A stretch of 64,000 nt of DNA from Sphingomonadales bacterium (GCA_016872195.1 VHAT01000002.1:50568-114567); one strand, 5' to 3'. Positions 1-9,038 are shown, numbered from the stretch's first letter. Notes: generated by a model not told the origin, from the sequence alone. Program-made: numbers and translations.

Positions 1-540
1 CTGGCTGCCCTATCGCTCGAAGATATCCTGACCGATCATGCGTATTGCGAGCAAAAGGCAGCAACCACTTGTATATCCCTGATCCAACGTTACTCCGGCT
101 ATGAAATGATCGTAGAGGAATTGTCCCCTATCGTTACAGAAGAATGGGGCCATTTTAGGGCGGTGCTGGCCGAATTGAAAAAAAGAGGATTGAAGTTGGG
201 CAAACAACGAAAAGACCTTTATGTAAACGCGCTACTCGACTTTCAACAAAAAGGAGGCGATCTGGAGGGCAGGATGCTCGATCAATTATTGACAATGGCC
301 CTAATTGAAGCGCGCAGTTGCGAGCGGTTTAAACGACTCAGCGAGGGGCTCGAAGATGCCTATCTTCGAAAATTCTATCGAAAATTCATGGAGAGCGAGG
401 CAGGTCACTACACCTTATTCATCAAATTGGCCGATCATTACATCGATAAGCAAATAGTGAGAAAAAGGTGGAAGGAATGGCTTCAGCATGAATCTACGGT
501 GATCGCCTCATTGGAAGTTCGAGGAGATCGCATACACTAA
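1..540 (+). CDS. miaE: tRNA-(ms2io6A)-hydroxylase, 5' end cut by window
   Basis: The frame is open from base 1, so the true start lies before the window; 179 codons are visible and the family is about 190-200 residues, so roughly 15-20 are missing. MiaE is a ferritin-like diiron monooxygenase that hydroxylates the isopentenyl side chain of ms2i6A37 in tRNA. Visible diiron-ligand motifs are the helix with DHAYCEQKAA (near nt 37-66), an E-x-x-H in EEWGH (about nt 139-153), the helix IEARSCERF, and a second E-x-x-H in ESEAGH (about nt 391-408). The stop codon is separated by one base from the ATG of the following kinase, suggesting co-transcription. Family assignment is firm; substrate specificity is inferred from the family. 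Confidence 0.9.
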   Translation: MAALSLEDILTDHAYCEQKAATTCISLIQRYSGYEMIVEELSPIVTEEWGHFRAVLAELKKRGLKLGKQRKDLYVNALLDFQQKGGDLEGRMLDQLLTMALIEARSCERFKRLSEGLEDAYLRKFYRKFMESEAGHYTLFIKLADHYIDKQIVRKRWKEWLQHESTVIASLEVRGDRIH

Positions 541-541
541 T

Positions 542-1609
542 ATGAACAGCCCACTTATTACCGAGGCCATTGAGGCCCTATTGGGTACGTCTAAACAGAT
601 ACCCTATACCCGTATCAGCGATGGACTGATCAACTACTCGTTTTACATAGCGCATCCAGCGGGCCAACGTTTTTTTTTACAACAGATCAACAAAACTGTT
701 TTTACCCAGCCAGAACACATCATCGGTAATCTGCAATTGATCTACCAGGCCTTGCAAGATCGAAATTCCGCAGCCCTGATAGCCAAGCCTATTTCATTTT
801 TGAATGGCCATTCAGTTTTCTGCGATTCTTCGGGTGAATATTGGCGTGCTGCCGATCATATTGCCTCCAAAACCTTTCACCAAGCTGAGTATCCCGATCA
901 AATAAAGCAAGCTGTAAAAAGTTTTGCTGATTTTACCAGGACCCTCTCCGATCTGGATGTGCGCTTGCTGCAGCCTACCTTGGTTGGTTTTCATGATCTC
1001 TCCTTACGCTATGATCAATTTTTAGTAGCCATCGAACAAGGTCTTCCCGAGCGCATTCGCGAGTCAGAAGCCCTGATCGAGGCCCTGCTGCATCGCGAGA
1101 ACTATGTTACGCTCTATAAAGAGATCAGTAATTCCCCGCAGGATTTTAAACAAAGAGTAATGCATCACGATGCGAAACTCAGCAACTTGCTCTTTGATCA
1201 GGCAGGAAAAAAAGTATTAGCGATCGCCGATCTGGATACCACTATGCCTGGCTATTTCTTTTCAGACCTGGGTGACATGATCCGATCGATGGTAGCTTCT
1301 TGCGACGAAAATAGCGGAAACTCCAAAAAGGTTAATGCCATACCGGCATCGTATGAAATGCTCTACCAAAACTACGTACTTACCCTGCAAGATCAATGGA
1401 CCCGGGCAGAGCAGTCCTTACTACATAGCGCAGGATTGTTGATGATCTACATGCAGTCTCTTCGCTTTATAACGGATCATTTGAATGGTGATCTGTATTA
1501 TCAACTTCAAAGACCGGGACAAAATAAAGAGAGAGCCCTCCATCAATACGACTTACTTTGCTCGCTAGAAGAATTGCTTAAAGGGAAATACCAATTTAGT
1601 CTTCGCTAA
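542..1609 (+). CDS. Aminoglycoside phosphotransferase-family small-molecule kinase
   Basis: 355-residue kinase of the APH/choline-kinase fold. The catalytic loop is visible as HHDAKLSNLLFD (H209, D210, N215) and the metal-binding aspartate as IADLD (D230). The N-terminal lobe has a glycine-containing loop region (SDGLINYSF) and the FLQQINKTVF strand seen in Bacteroidota proteins usually annotated as phosphotransferase family or N-acetylhexosamine-kinase-like. The substrate cannot be read from sequence; a sugar or amino sugar is a reasonable guess, homoserine is an alternative. It begins one base after the miaE stop and ends convergently, overlapping the end of the GSCFA gene by 4 bases. Confidence 0.8.
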   Translation: MNSPLITEAIEALLGTSKQIPYTRISDGLINYSFYIAHPAGQRFFLQQINKTVFTQPEHIIGNLQLIYQALQDRNSAALIAKPISFLNGHSVFCDSSGEYWRAADHIASKTFHQAEYPDQIKQAVKSFADFTRTLSDLDVRLLQPTLVGFHDLSLRYDQFLVAIEQGLPERIRESEALIEALLHRENYVTLYKEISNSPQDFKQRVMHHDAKLSNLLFDQAGKKVLAIADLDTTMPGYFFSDLGDMIRSMVASCDENSGNSKKVNAIPASYEMLYQNYVLTLQDQWTRAEQSLLHSAGLLMIYMQSLRFITDHLNGDLYYQLQRPGQNKERALHQYDLLCSLEELLKGKYQFSLR

Positions 1610-2622
1610 GCGTTGGAGGAGGTTGCATTTTTAAAGTAAGACAACTCTTGCTGCAGGTCAATTTCGGGAAACTGTCCTTGTAAGCTTTGCGCCAACGCAT
1701 AATGCTGCTTTAAGAATTGAAGATGTTGCTGCGTGTTGGGCTGACGGGGTCTGTGACGCATGGCCATCACGAGTTTTTTGATCTGCTCTGCTATCGGTAA
1801 AGATTCCTGGCTAAGACAATGTTCCTTGAACTGTTCAAGGACATAGTTTGTGGCGGCAAAATTGGGATGGACAAGGTCGATATCATAAAAGCGATAATCA
1901 CGTAGCACATCGACCACCAATTCGTAGGCTGGGAAATAATAAAAGGGAACTTGCTGCTCTTGAAGTTGCTGTAGGGCCTCGAACAGTCGGGCCTTACTTC
2001 GATTGTTCTCGACTAAACCGTCTCGACTATGCCGAACCGGACTGATGGTTACCACAATACGTGCTTGAGGACGTAACCGGTAAAAATTCAAAAAACTGTT
2101 CTTCAATAAGGATACGATCTCGGAAACCGAGAGCAATTCTTTACTGAACCAAGACTGCGGAGCGCGATGACAATTAGCCACCCCCTGCCCCACAAGATGC
2201 GATGCTTTTTCAGCCTCCTCAGTCAGTCGGTAACAAAATGAAGATCCCAGTGTAACGATCAACCAATCGGCTTGTTCTATGAACTGGTGTGCTTGCTGCT
2301 GCGCTCTGTTGATGGCAAGAAGACATTGTTCTTTATCGGTGTTGGAAAAACGGGAGTGGTGGTCCCAACTATGCCAAGATTCTTGCCAAAAGAAAAGCTC
2401 CTCAGGGGCATATTTTTTTTTGTCTATGTATGAATTGATAGCCTGACAAACGGCATCGGGACCAAATAAGATCCCATGTGGATTTTGCAAAACGGAAAAT
2501 TTCAGTTCTTCCAGTCCTGAACCGATATGCTCGGTAAAGCAAGATCCGACCAGTAAAATACGCTCGCCATACGTGATTAGCTTATCGGGGCTCTTGATAC
2601 TTATGGGAAGTTGCCATTGCAT
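1606..2622 (-). CDS. GSCFA domain-containing protein
   Basis: 338-residue protein with the family-defining motif near the N-terminus, here LLVGSCFTEHIG (G26 S27 C28 F29 T30; the fifth residue is Thr rather than Ala), followed by the conserved NPHGILFGP block. GSCFA proteins are thought to be SGNH-hydrolase-like esterases, but no reaction is established for the bacterial members. No signal peptide is seen, so it is probably cytoplasmic. The ATG lies 3 bases after the HMG-CoA lyase stop, so it is probably the last gene of the rlmB - lyase - GSCFA operon. Confidence 0.85.
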   Translation of the reverse strand: MQWQLPISIKSPDKLITYGERILLVGSCFTEHIGSGLEELKFSVLQNPHGILFGPDAVCQAINSYIDKKKYAPEELFFWQESWHSWDHHSRFSNTDKEQCLLAINRAQQQAHQFIEQADWLIVTLGSSFCYRLTEEAEKASHLVGQGVANCHRAPQSWFSKELLSVSEIVSLLKNSFLNFYRLRPQARIVVTISPVRHSRDGLVENNRSKARLFEALQQLQEQQVPFYYFPAYELVVDVLRDYRFYDIDLVHPNFAATNYVLEQFKEHCLSQESLPIAEQIKKLVMAMRHRPRQPNTQQHLQFLKQHYALAQSLQGQFPEIDLQQELSYFKNATSSNA

Positions 2623-2625
2623 CGC

Positions 2626-3489
2626 TTAGACAAATAGTTTAGCCGCTAGGGCAGCACTTGCGACCAGTTCCTTTTTATTAATAGTAGTTACATACCCCTT
2701 TTGCTCTACCCATTCTGCCAGCCATTCCATATTCAGGTTACTCACCAAACTGTCTGCTGCCATGGGACACCCACCTACTCCCCCCAAGGCCGCATCAAAG
2801 CGGGTACATCCCGCTAATAAACCCGCCTCTACCTTTTGCTTCCAACCATTGGGAGCAGCATGTAAATGCAAGCCGGTCTCTATACCCGCAAATTCCTTTT
2901 TAAAGGCTTTGGTCAATTGAAATACCTGCTCGGGTGTGGCCAGGCCCACCGTATCGGCCAATGAAAAAATTGTAGCCCCTAACGGACTTAAACGATAGGC
3001 CCATTCCAACACTTCATCTTGGTGATAAGGATCTTGGTATGGATTTCCAAAGGCCATGGAAAGATATATGACTAGTTCTTTATTATGCGTATGGCAAGCT
3101 GCCGCGATCGAGACGACCGTATCAAGTGCTTGCTGACGTCCCGACCGGGTATTACGCTGTTGAAAGGTTTCTGAAACGGAAAAAGGGAAACCCAGATATT
3201 GTATACAAGGAAAGCTGATCGCCTCATTGGCTCCTCTTTCGTTGGCAACGATCACCAACGATTTAGTAACGGAATTATCAAAGGATAATTTACTTAACAC
3301 GTCTGCGGTGTCCGCCATTTGAGGGATCGCTTTGGCCGATACAAAACTGCCCAGATCGAGCGTATCAAAGCCTACCCGCAAAAGAGATTGAATGTATCTG
3401 ACCTTGTCGGCCGTGGCAATGGGATGGGGCCAGCCCTGCATGGCATCACGTGGACATTCAATAAGTTTTATAGAAGTCGATGCGCTCAT
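2626..3489 (-). CDS. Hydroxymethylglutaryl-CoA lyase
   Basis: 287-residue TIM-barrel lyase of the DRE-TIM metallolyase superfamily. It would cleave HMG-CoA to acetyl-CoA and acetoacetate in leucine degradation. Seen: the N-terminal IECPRDAMQG block (matching the EVGPRDGLQ consensus), FVSAKAIPQMAD, and the cysteine signature ALGGVGGCPMA near residue 240. The metal-site block reads HLHAAPNG where the classical enzyme has HCHDTYGQ, so both metal histidines are kept but the flanking Asp and Tyr are not. The start overlaps the rlmB stop (ATGA), implying translational coupling. Isopropylmalate or citramalate synthase is less likely because of the short length and the GGCP loop. Confidence 0.82.
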   Translation of the reverse strand: MSASTSIKLIECPRDAMQGWPHPIATADKVRYIQSLLRVGFDTLDLGSFVSAKAIPQMADTADVLSKLSFDNSVTKSLVIVANERGANEAISFPCIQYLGFPFSVSETFQQRNTRSGRQQALDTVVSIAAACHTHNKELVIYLSMAFGNPYQDPYHQDEVLEWAYRLSPLGATIFSLADTVGLATPEQVFQLTKAFKKEFAGIETGLHLHAAPNGWKQKVEAGLLAGCTRFDAALGGVGGCPMAADSLVSNLNMEWLAEWVEQKGYVTTINKKELVASAALAAKLFV

Positions 3490-4256
3490 AAAAGGCGTTG
3501 CTTCATGGCCTCGTACAAAACGATACCGGTGGCGACCGACACATTTAATGATTCAAATTGATTCTGCATGGGAATCGAAAAATGATCGTCGCATTGTTTT
3601 TGCAAAGCCGGATAGATCCCTTTGTCCTCGCTTCCCAACACGATCGCCACGGGTACGGTAAAATCAACCGAATACAAGGGCGTAGTAGCTCGCATGTCGG
3701 TAGCGAGCACTTTGATGCCATTAAGTTGTAACTCATCTACTGCCTTGAGAAGCGAGGGTACTCGACAAACCGGGATCTTTTCGAGGGCCCCCGCAGACGT
3801 AAGGATGGCATCTTCTTGCAAGGCACCCACTCCCCTTTCCGGGATGATCAGCGCATGCACACCGGTACAATAGGCTGTACGAGCGATTCCCCCAATATTG
3901 CGTATATCGGTAATACCATCCAGGAGTAAAAATAGTGGCGACTGCCCGGCTTCAACAACTTGTGAGATCACATTTTGCAAATGGCAGTATTGTACTCTTG
4001 ACTTCTGTGCCACACAACCTCCATGCGGACCGGCATTGAAGCTGTCGAGCTTGATGGCAGGTACATAAACGATGGGGACTCCACGATCGGAGGCCTGTTT
4101 ACGAATAGAGGCCACAAGGACATCTTGCCATTTTGTATCCAGATAAATCCGATCGAGGGCAGGTCCTTGCTCCAGGGCCGCTAATACCGCCTGGGGGCCA
4201 ATGACCAATGTGTTTTTCTTAGGACGAGGGGACGATCTTCTAAATGACTTCACCAT
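3486..4256 (-). CDS. rlmB: SpoU-family RNA methyltransferase, RlmB-like (23S rRNA G2251 2'-O)
   Basis: 256-residue SPOUT-class methyltransferase. An N-terminal RNA-binding substrate domain (about residues 15-90) is followed by the knotted catalytic domain with motif 1 (DGITDIRNIGGIARTA), motif 2 (IVLGSEDKGI) and motif 3 (PMQNQFESLNVSVATGIVLYE). It methylates ribose 2'-OH of a guanosine in 23S rRNA using S-adenosylmethionine. The basic N-terminus (KSFRRSSPRPKK) is usual in the family. It is the first gene after the metK terminator and overlaps the HMG-CoA lyase start by 4 bases. The exact target nucleotide is inferred by homology. Confidence 0.88.
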   Translation of the reverse strand: MVKSFRRSSPRPKKNTLVIGPQAVLAALEQGPALDRIYLDTKWQDVLVASIRKQASDRGVPIVYVPAIKLDSFNAGPHGGCVAQKSRVQYCHLQNVISQVVEAGQSPLFLLLDGITDIRNIGGIARTAYCTGVHALIIPERGVGALQEDAILTSAGALEKIPVCRVPSLLKAVDELQLNGIKVLATDMRATTPLYSVDFTVPVAIVLGSEDKGIYPALQKQCDDHFSIPMQNQFESLNVSVATGIVLYEAMKQRLL

Positions 4257-4266
4257 ACAAAGAAAG

Positions 4267-4299
4267 GAAAAAAAAGACCTGTCTCCATGGACAGGTCTT
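4267..4299 (-). terminator. Rho-independent terminator of metK
   Basis: Read on the minus strand this is a perfect 10-bp stem (AAGACCTGTC, 4290-4299, pairing with GACAGGTCTT, 4274-4283) with a 6-base loop, running straight into a T tract (4267-4275). It sits just after the metK stop and before the rlmB start, separating the two transcripts. Confidence 0.9.
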
Positions 4300-4321
4300 A
4301 AGTACTAAGAATTGATGCTCT

Positions 4322-5578
4322 TTATTTGATACCAAAAGCCTTTTTTACTTTGGCGACATAGTCGAGCTTTTCCCAGGTAAAGAGTTCCACTTTTCTTTTG
4401 ACCTGCTTACCATCAGGGGCCGTAAAGACCTTTTCGATGGTTGATGGCGTACGTCCCATATGTCCATAGGCGGCCGTTTCGGAATACATAGGATTGCGCA
4501 ATTTTAGACGCTGCTCAATAAAGTAAGGGCGCATATCGAATACACCCTCTACGATCTTGCCGATCTGACCGTCCGTCAGATTTACCTTGGCGGTGCCATA
4601 TGTATTGACATTGATACTGGTAGGTTTGGCAACCCCGATAGCATACGAAACCTGTACCAAGACCTCATCAGCCACACCGGCTGCCACCAGGTTCTTGGCA
4701 ATATGACGGGTAGCATAAGCAGCAGAGCGGTCAACCTTTGAGGGATCTTTTCCGCTAAAGGCTCCACCGCCGTGAGCACCTTTTCCGCCATAGGTATCAA
4801 CAATGATCTTGCGCCCCGTCAATCCGGTATCCCCATGCGGGCCACCGATCACGAATTTTCCGGTGGGGTTAATATGGTATTTGATGTCGCTATTGAAAAG
4901 CTTCGCATATTTTTTGTACTTGGCCTTAATGCGTGGGATCAAAATATTGATCACATCGTTCTTGATGCGCAGTAACATCTTAGACTCCGCGTCAAAATCA
5001 TCATGCTGAGTTGAGATGACGATAGCATCGATACGAACGGGTTGGTTATTATCATCGTACTCCAATGTTACCTGGCTCTTGGCATCAGGACGCAAATAAG
5101 GCATTTTGGAATTCTTCTCCCGGCGAATTGCAGCTAGTTCGATCAACAGGTTATGCGCCAAGTCCAATGCCAAAGGCATGTAGTGCTCGGTTTCGTTAGT
5201 TGCATAGCCGAACATCATGCCTTGATCGCCGGCCCCTTGATCTTCTTTCTTTTTTTTGTCAACGCCTTGGTTGATATCGGCTGATTGTTCATGAATAGCA
5301 GACAAAATACCACAACTATTGGCCTCGAACATGTATTCGCTCTTCGTATATCCGATCTTACGAATAACACCACGAGCAATCTCTTGAACATCGAGATAGG
5401 CTTTTGACTTTACCTCTCCGGCCAATACGACCTGACCTGTCGTAACCAGCGTTTCACAGGCTACTTTAGATTGGGGATCAAATGCCAAAAAATTATCGAT
5501 CAAGGCATCGGATATTTGATCGGCCACCTTATCGGGATGGCCTTCACTTACGGATTCCGAGGTAAACAAATAAGGCAT
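4322..5578 (-). CDS. metK: S-adenosylmethionine synthetase
   Basis: 418-residue methionine adenosyltransferase that makes SAM from methionine and ATP in the cytoplasm. Seen: [12 protein letters not shown] near the N-terminus, the [12 protein letters not shown] motif and the phosphate-binding loop [18 protein letters not shown]. It is about 30 residues longer than the E. coli enzyme, with a lysine-rich insertion just before GAGDQG (DKKKKEDQ). It is monocistronic: a TAnnTTTG element lies upstream and a strong hairpin terminator downstream. The 5' leader is only about 25-30 bases, too short for a SAM riboswitch. Confidence 0.97.
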   Translation of the reverse strand: MPYLFTSESVSEGHPDKVADQISDALIDNFLAFDPQSKVACETLVTTGQVVLAGEVKSKAYLDVQEIARGVIRKIGYTKSEYMFEANSCGILSAIHEQSADINQGVDKKKKEDQGAGDQGMMFGYATNETEHYMPLALDLAHNLLIELAAIRREKNSKMPYLRPDAKSQVTLEYDDNNQPVRIDAIVISTQHDDFDAESKMLLRIKNDVINILIPRIKAKYKKYAKLFNSDIKYHINPTGKFVIGGPHGDTGLTGRKIIVDTYGGKGAHGGGAFSGKDPSKVDRSAAYATRHIAKNLVAAGVADEVLVQVSYAIGVAKPTSINVNTYGTAKVNLTDGQIGKIVEGVFDMRPYFIEQRLKLRNPMYSETAAYGHMGRTPSTIEKVFTAPDGKQVKRKVELFTWEKLDYVAKVKKAFGIK

Positions 5579-5602
5579 AAAAAGTAGTTTTAATTAGGGT
5601 TA

Positions 5603-5610
5603 CAAAGATA
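5603..5610 (-). promoter_or_regulatory. Bacteroidota -7 element for metK
   Basis: On the minus strand the sequence is TATCTTTG, a full match to TAnnTTTG, 25 bases upstream of the metK ATG. No clear -33 TTTG is visible at the expected spacing, so the call rests on the -7 element alone. Confidence 0.55.
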
Positions 5611-5647
5611 AGGTACCCCCCGATTAAAAAAGAGAAACGAGCAACGA

Positions 5648-7105
5648 TTATAACTTGGAATAGACCACCCGCAGCCTTAATCTTTTGGCAGGATTTAGGA
5701 AATTACCGCCGGCGATCACGATCCGTCCGTATCCGACCTGATCGGATATCCCGATTAGGTTAACACGACGGAATTGAGAAGAGTAAGCATAGGTCCGAAG
5801 CGGGGCTTGTATACGAAGTGTAAAATTGGTAGAATCGTTGGTGACGATACGCTGTACATAACGGGTAATATCGAAACGGTACGTACTATCCCTTAATAAA
5901 AGACCCCCAAACCGAGCATAATCGTAGCTAAAGGAGGTAAAATTATCCCTTGGGTTCATGTCAAAATCAAAAAGTCTGGCAGTATCGCCACGCTCATTGA
6001 TGCGATCAAGGAAAAGAGCCTTGGGGTAGAAGAAAAAGGAGCGCTGCTCTGTCTCCAAGGGGGTCACCAATAACTCGGCCCGATGAATAACCGCATTTTG
6101 AAGGGTGTCTAGCCCTGGTATCCTGATGGTCGCATAAGAACCCGGAGCAGATTGCAGGTACACCTTATCGTCATTGACCTGGTTATTGGCCAGGTACTGT
6201 GCGTAAGCACCTCCCGGTGTTCTATTAACCAAATTGGCCTGTCCCCCTTTGGAATGATAGAATTCAGTAAGCGTGGTATCGATGGTCCCGTTCTTTTGTA
6301 CCCGATAGTAAACGATCAATTTTGTCTTGATGTCGGAAGGCGAAAAGTACGTTAGCGCATTACCGCTATTATCGGACTTTACGGCAAGACCCCTAAAGGA
6401 GCAAAGAAACGAAGAGTCACTTCTGTATGCACCATTGGAAGTTGTACTGGTATCGTAGTTGGCAAAACGGCTACCTAATTGCGAATTCAGGCGGATGCGA
6501 ACAACACCAGCCAGTTTCGAGGTATCTCTTTTACGGATAAAGGGGATGCTATCACTAAGCTGTTTTATTCGGTAGGTCTTTGACCCCAGCTCAGCTCCCC
6601 GTGTAGCAAAGGCGGACTGGTCATACCGATATAAAGAAGTGTCATTAAAACCCGATTGCTGATCGATCTCAAAGACTCGAAGCGTTTGAAAGCTATTGCT
6701 ATCACCATAATATCCTTTGTAGGAAAGAGATAAGATGACCGAATCGATACCGACTACGGAGTCCTTCCGATAAAAAGGATAAAACATAGCCGTTGGGGGC
6801 AAAATGGTAAAGAAGGCATCGGCATGTGTCTTGCCGAATTCCCTATCATCATCAATATGACCAAGGGCCAGGTCGTCCGAATAGAAGACTTTATTGGAAT
6901 CAGTGAAAAGAAAATTATTGGTGTTGGCCTCTAAAAAGGTCTGAAAGGTCCGAATATTATCAATTACCGGAAGCACATCGCCTCCCAGCTCGGTTGGGTC
7001 GTTGATTTTGGTGCAGCCAATAACACCCACAAGCAGGAATGCAAAGGAGCTAATCCATACTAACGTTGTTTTCCGGTGCAAGGATAGAAAAGAGGAATTT
7101 CGCAT
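5648..7105 (-). CDS. DUF4270 domain-containing lipoprotein
   Basis: 485-residue protein with a lipoprotein signal: hydrophobic stretch about residues 15-29 and lipobox VIGC with Cys31. The rest is beta-rich (repeated short strands, YYRVQK, VIHRAELLV, LRLRVVYSKL at the end) and matches the Bacteroidota DUF4270 family of cell-envelope proteins of unknown function. The ATG at 7105 shares one base with the TGA of the upstream glycogen-synthase-like gene (TGATG), implying coupled translation; a GTG one codon earlier is the alternative. This pairing with the glycogen-synthase-like gene is recurrent in the phylum as I recall it. Confidence 0.83.
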   Translation of the reverse strand: MRNSSFLSLHRKTTLVWISSFAFLLVGVIGCTKINDPTELGGDVLPVIDNIRTFQTFLEANTNNFLFTDSNKVFYSDDLALGHIDDDREFGKTHADAFFTILPPTAMFYPFYRKDSVVGIDSVILSLSYKGYYGDSNSFQTLRVFEIDQQSGFNDTSLYRYDQSAFATRGAELGSKTYRIKQLSDSIPFIRKRDTSKLAGVVRIRLNSQLGSRFANYDTSTTSNGAYRSDSSFLCSFRGLAVKSDNSGNALTYFSPSDIKTKLIVYYRVQKNGTIDTTLTEFYHSKGGQANLVNRTPGGAYAQYLANNQVNDDKVYLQSAPGSYATIRIPGLDTLQNAVIHRAELLVTPLETEQRSFFFYPKALFLDRINERGDTARLFDFDMNPRDNFTSFSYDYARFGGLLLRDSTYRFDITRYVQRIVTNDSTNFTLRIQAPLRTYAYSSQFRRVNLIGISDQVGYGRIVIAGGNFLNPAKRLRLRVVYSKL

Positions 7106-7920
7106 CACTTCGACGCAAGGTCGTTATAGAGTTGTAAATAGTCTGTTAAATCTCCCTCGGGTTGGAAAGGAATGGTTTTCTTCCCTTTAACCTTACTGAA
7201 TTCCTCGGATAATTTCTTATCGATCTTGGCCGCCCCAAACGTAATGGCATCCGCATAACTGGCCGCTCCCCTGAATAAAGCAAGATTAGTACCCTCTTTG
7301 TAAGGTTCTAAGTCTTTATCCTTTAAACTGGCATGAATGAGGGCTTTTTTGATAAACCCTGCCCCTAACTTTTCTTTGAAAGTAGTTTCGCCAATGGTGT
7401 AGATGATCTTACTATGTGCAAAAACAGGTTCTTTCCGATACAAGGTCTTTAAATAGGCCGGAATCAGAGAGGTCATCCAACCACTACAATGGATTATATC
7501 GGGAGGCCATCCAAATTTTTTCACCGTTTCGAGCGCACCTTTACAAAAGAAAACAGTCCTTAGGTCGTTATCGTCAAACCATTTCTCATTTTCGTCATGA
7601 AAGACGAACTTGCGACGAAACAGTTCTTCATTATCTAAAAAGTAAACCTGTAGACGGGCACTGGGCAAAGAGGCGACTTTTATTTGCAGCGGCATGTCAT
7701 CGTTATCCACCGATACATTGATACCGGACAAACGAACAACCTCGTGCAAACGATGTCTTCTTTCGTTGATAATACCGAAACGAGGCATGATACAACGGAC
7801 CTCAAAATTGTTTTCATTTGCCTTGATAGCCAGTTTGTTGACGATCTCCGAGAACTCAGTGAGCTCCAAATAAGGAGACATTTCGTTGGCAATGAACAGG
7901 ATACGCTTTTTAGGAGCCAT
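7105..7920 (-). CDS. Glycogen/starch synthase-like protein, GT5 N-terminal domain only
   Basis: 271 residues, about half of a normal glycogen synthase (around 470-500). It contains only the N-terminal Rossmann domain: the start RILFIANEMSPYLELTEFSEIVNKLA corresponds to the GT5 opening where KxGGL normally binds ADP-glucose, and DIIHCSGWMTSLIP matches the conserved D-x-x-H-x-H-DW block in degenerate form. The KTGGL-type loop is missing (LTEFSE instead), and the C-terminal GT-B domain with the catalytic E-x7-E is absent. It is therefore unlikely to be a working glycogen synthase. The length matches a conserved short Bacteroidota family, so this is not a local truncation. It is co-translated with the DUF4270 gene. 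Confidence 0.8.
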   Translation of the reverse strand: MAPKKRILFIANEMSPYLELTEFSEIVNKLAIKANENNFEVRCIMPRFGIINERRHRLHEVVRLSGINVSVDNDDMPLQIKVASLPSARLQVYFLDNEELFRRKFVFHDENEKWFDDNDLRTVFFCKGALETVKKFGWPPDIIHCSGWMTSLIPAYLKTLYRKEPVFAHSKIIYTIGETTFKEKLGAGFIKKALIHASLKDKDLEPYKEGTNLALFRGAASYADAITFGAAKIDKKLSEEFSKVKGKKTIPFQPEGDLTDYLQLYNDLASK

Positions 7921-7928
7921 AAGGGCTG

Positions 7929-7959
7929 CAAAGTTAACAAATTAAGGGCATCTATGCAA
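7929..7959 (-). promoter_or_regulatory. Promoter of the glycogen-synthase-like/DUF4270 operon
   Basis: On the minus strand a TTG (7957-7959) is followed after 20 bases by TAACTTTG (7929-7936), a full -7 match. It lies 9 bases upstream of the ATG, giving a very short leader, in the 52-bp divergent gap with the flippase-like gene. Confidence 0.6.
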
Positions 7960-7972
7960 TTTAACCGTTCAA

Positions 7973-8983
7973 ATGTCTAAACGTCTCATTACCATATTAC
8001 AATACATGTTTTTTTTAGGGCTGGGGCTCTTTTTCGCCTGGCTTTCCTTAAAAAATGTGGGTCAAACCGATCGCTTGCAGATCCAAAAGTCTTTAGCCGA
8101 GTCTAGGCAATGGCTGATCGCCCCGGTCTTTCTGATGCTGGTTGTTAGCCATTACCTCCGAGCCCTTCGCTGGAGATTATTATTGGAACCCCTTGGTCAT
8201 CACCCCGGGATCCTGAATACCTTTTTTGCGGTGCTGATCGGCTATTTGGTGAATCTGGGTGTTCCTCGCTTGGGAGAGGTGGCTAAATGCACCCTGCTGG
8301 CACGCTACGAAAAAGTACCTGCCGAGCAGCTGATCGGAACCATCATAATAGAGCGCGTAATTGATGCCTTAATCCTATTGCTGGTATTTGCGCTAACCAT
8401 CGGCTTACAACCCGGTCTATACTACCAGCTGTTGAATACATTTTTTCCAACTTCCCCATCACAGACAAGCTCCTCCCTCTCTAGGGTGCCTTTACTGATC
8501 GTATCTGGCATCGCTGGATCTTTTATTTTTTACTGGTTCGCCATCAAAAAAAGAACATTACAAGAGCTGAAACAAGCGGCCAAGATCATCTTACAACGTT
8601 TTTATGCGGGCATCGCTTCCATTGGGGCTCTAAAAAGACGCTTTCTTTTTATCACGCTGACCCTGTGCATCTGGTCGCTATACTTGCTGGCTGGATATAT
8701 TGGATTCTTTGCTTTTGAAGAGACAGCCGGGTATGGTCTTCAGGAGGCGCTAACCATCTTATCGGCTGGTAGTGTTGGGATGATCGCTTCTCCGGGTGGC
8801 ATTGGCGCTTATGCCTTTTTAATAGAGCGTTCTATGCAACTATACGGACTCCCCCATGGTATTGCCCTTGCCTTTGGCTGGTTGCTTTGGCTGGCGCAAA
8901 CAGGAGTCACCCTGATAACCGGCGTGTTGAGTTTTATTCTGTTACCCTGGTTCAATAAAAAGAAAGACCCATTGACCGAATAG
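7973..8983 (+). CDS. Lysylphosphatidylglycerol-synthase-type transmembrane protein (UPF0104)
   Basis: 336-residue integral membrane protein with about eight hydrophobic segments (for example residues 8-26, 44-62, 78-94, 125-145, 175-192, 222-245, 260-285, 300-325). It carries family blocks HYLRALRWRLLLEPLG, LVNLGVPRLGEVAKC and GSVGMIASPGGIGAYAFLIER. This is the membrane half of MprF without the aminoacyl-transferase domain, so it may flip lipids but probably does not make lysyl-PG. It diverges from the glycogen-synthase-like gene; in related genomes panC and panD usually lie between these two, and they are absent here. Confidence 0.82.
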   Translation: MSKRLITILQYMFFLGLGLFFAWLSLKNVGQTDRLQIQKSLAESRQWLIAPVFLMLVVSHYLRALRWRLLLEPLGHHPGILNTFFAVLIGYLVNLGVPRLGEVAKCTLLARYEKVPAEQLIGTIIIERVIDALILLLVFALTIGLQPGLYYQLLNTFFPTSPSQTSSSLSRVPLLIVSGIAGSFIFYWFAIKKRTLQELKQAAKIILQRFYAGIASIGALKRRFLFITLTLCIWSLYLLAGYIGFFAFEETAGYGLQEALTILSAGSVGMIASPGGIGAYAFLIERSMQLYGLPHGIALAFGWLLWLAQTGVTLITGVLSFILLPWFNKKKDPLTE

Positions 8984-8990
8984 GGCTTAC

Positions 8991-9019
8991 TTGTTATCGA
9001 GCGAAATCAAATAACTTTA
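8991..9019 (+). promoter_or_regulatory. Possible promoter of the aldehyde dehydrogenase gene
   Basis: TTG (8991-8993), 18-base spacer, then TAACTTTA (9012-9019), matching TAnnTTTG at seven of eight positions, 20 bases before the ATG. Weak because the last base differs. Confidence 0.35.
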
Positions 9020-9038
9020 CCCATTCAATTTCATACCC

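Noticed and set aside
5579..5647. Possible SAM riboswitch before metK
   Set aside because: The leader after the promoter element is only about 25-30 bases and has no P1-P4 fold or conserved SAM-riboswitch blocks.
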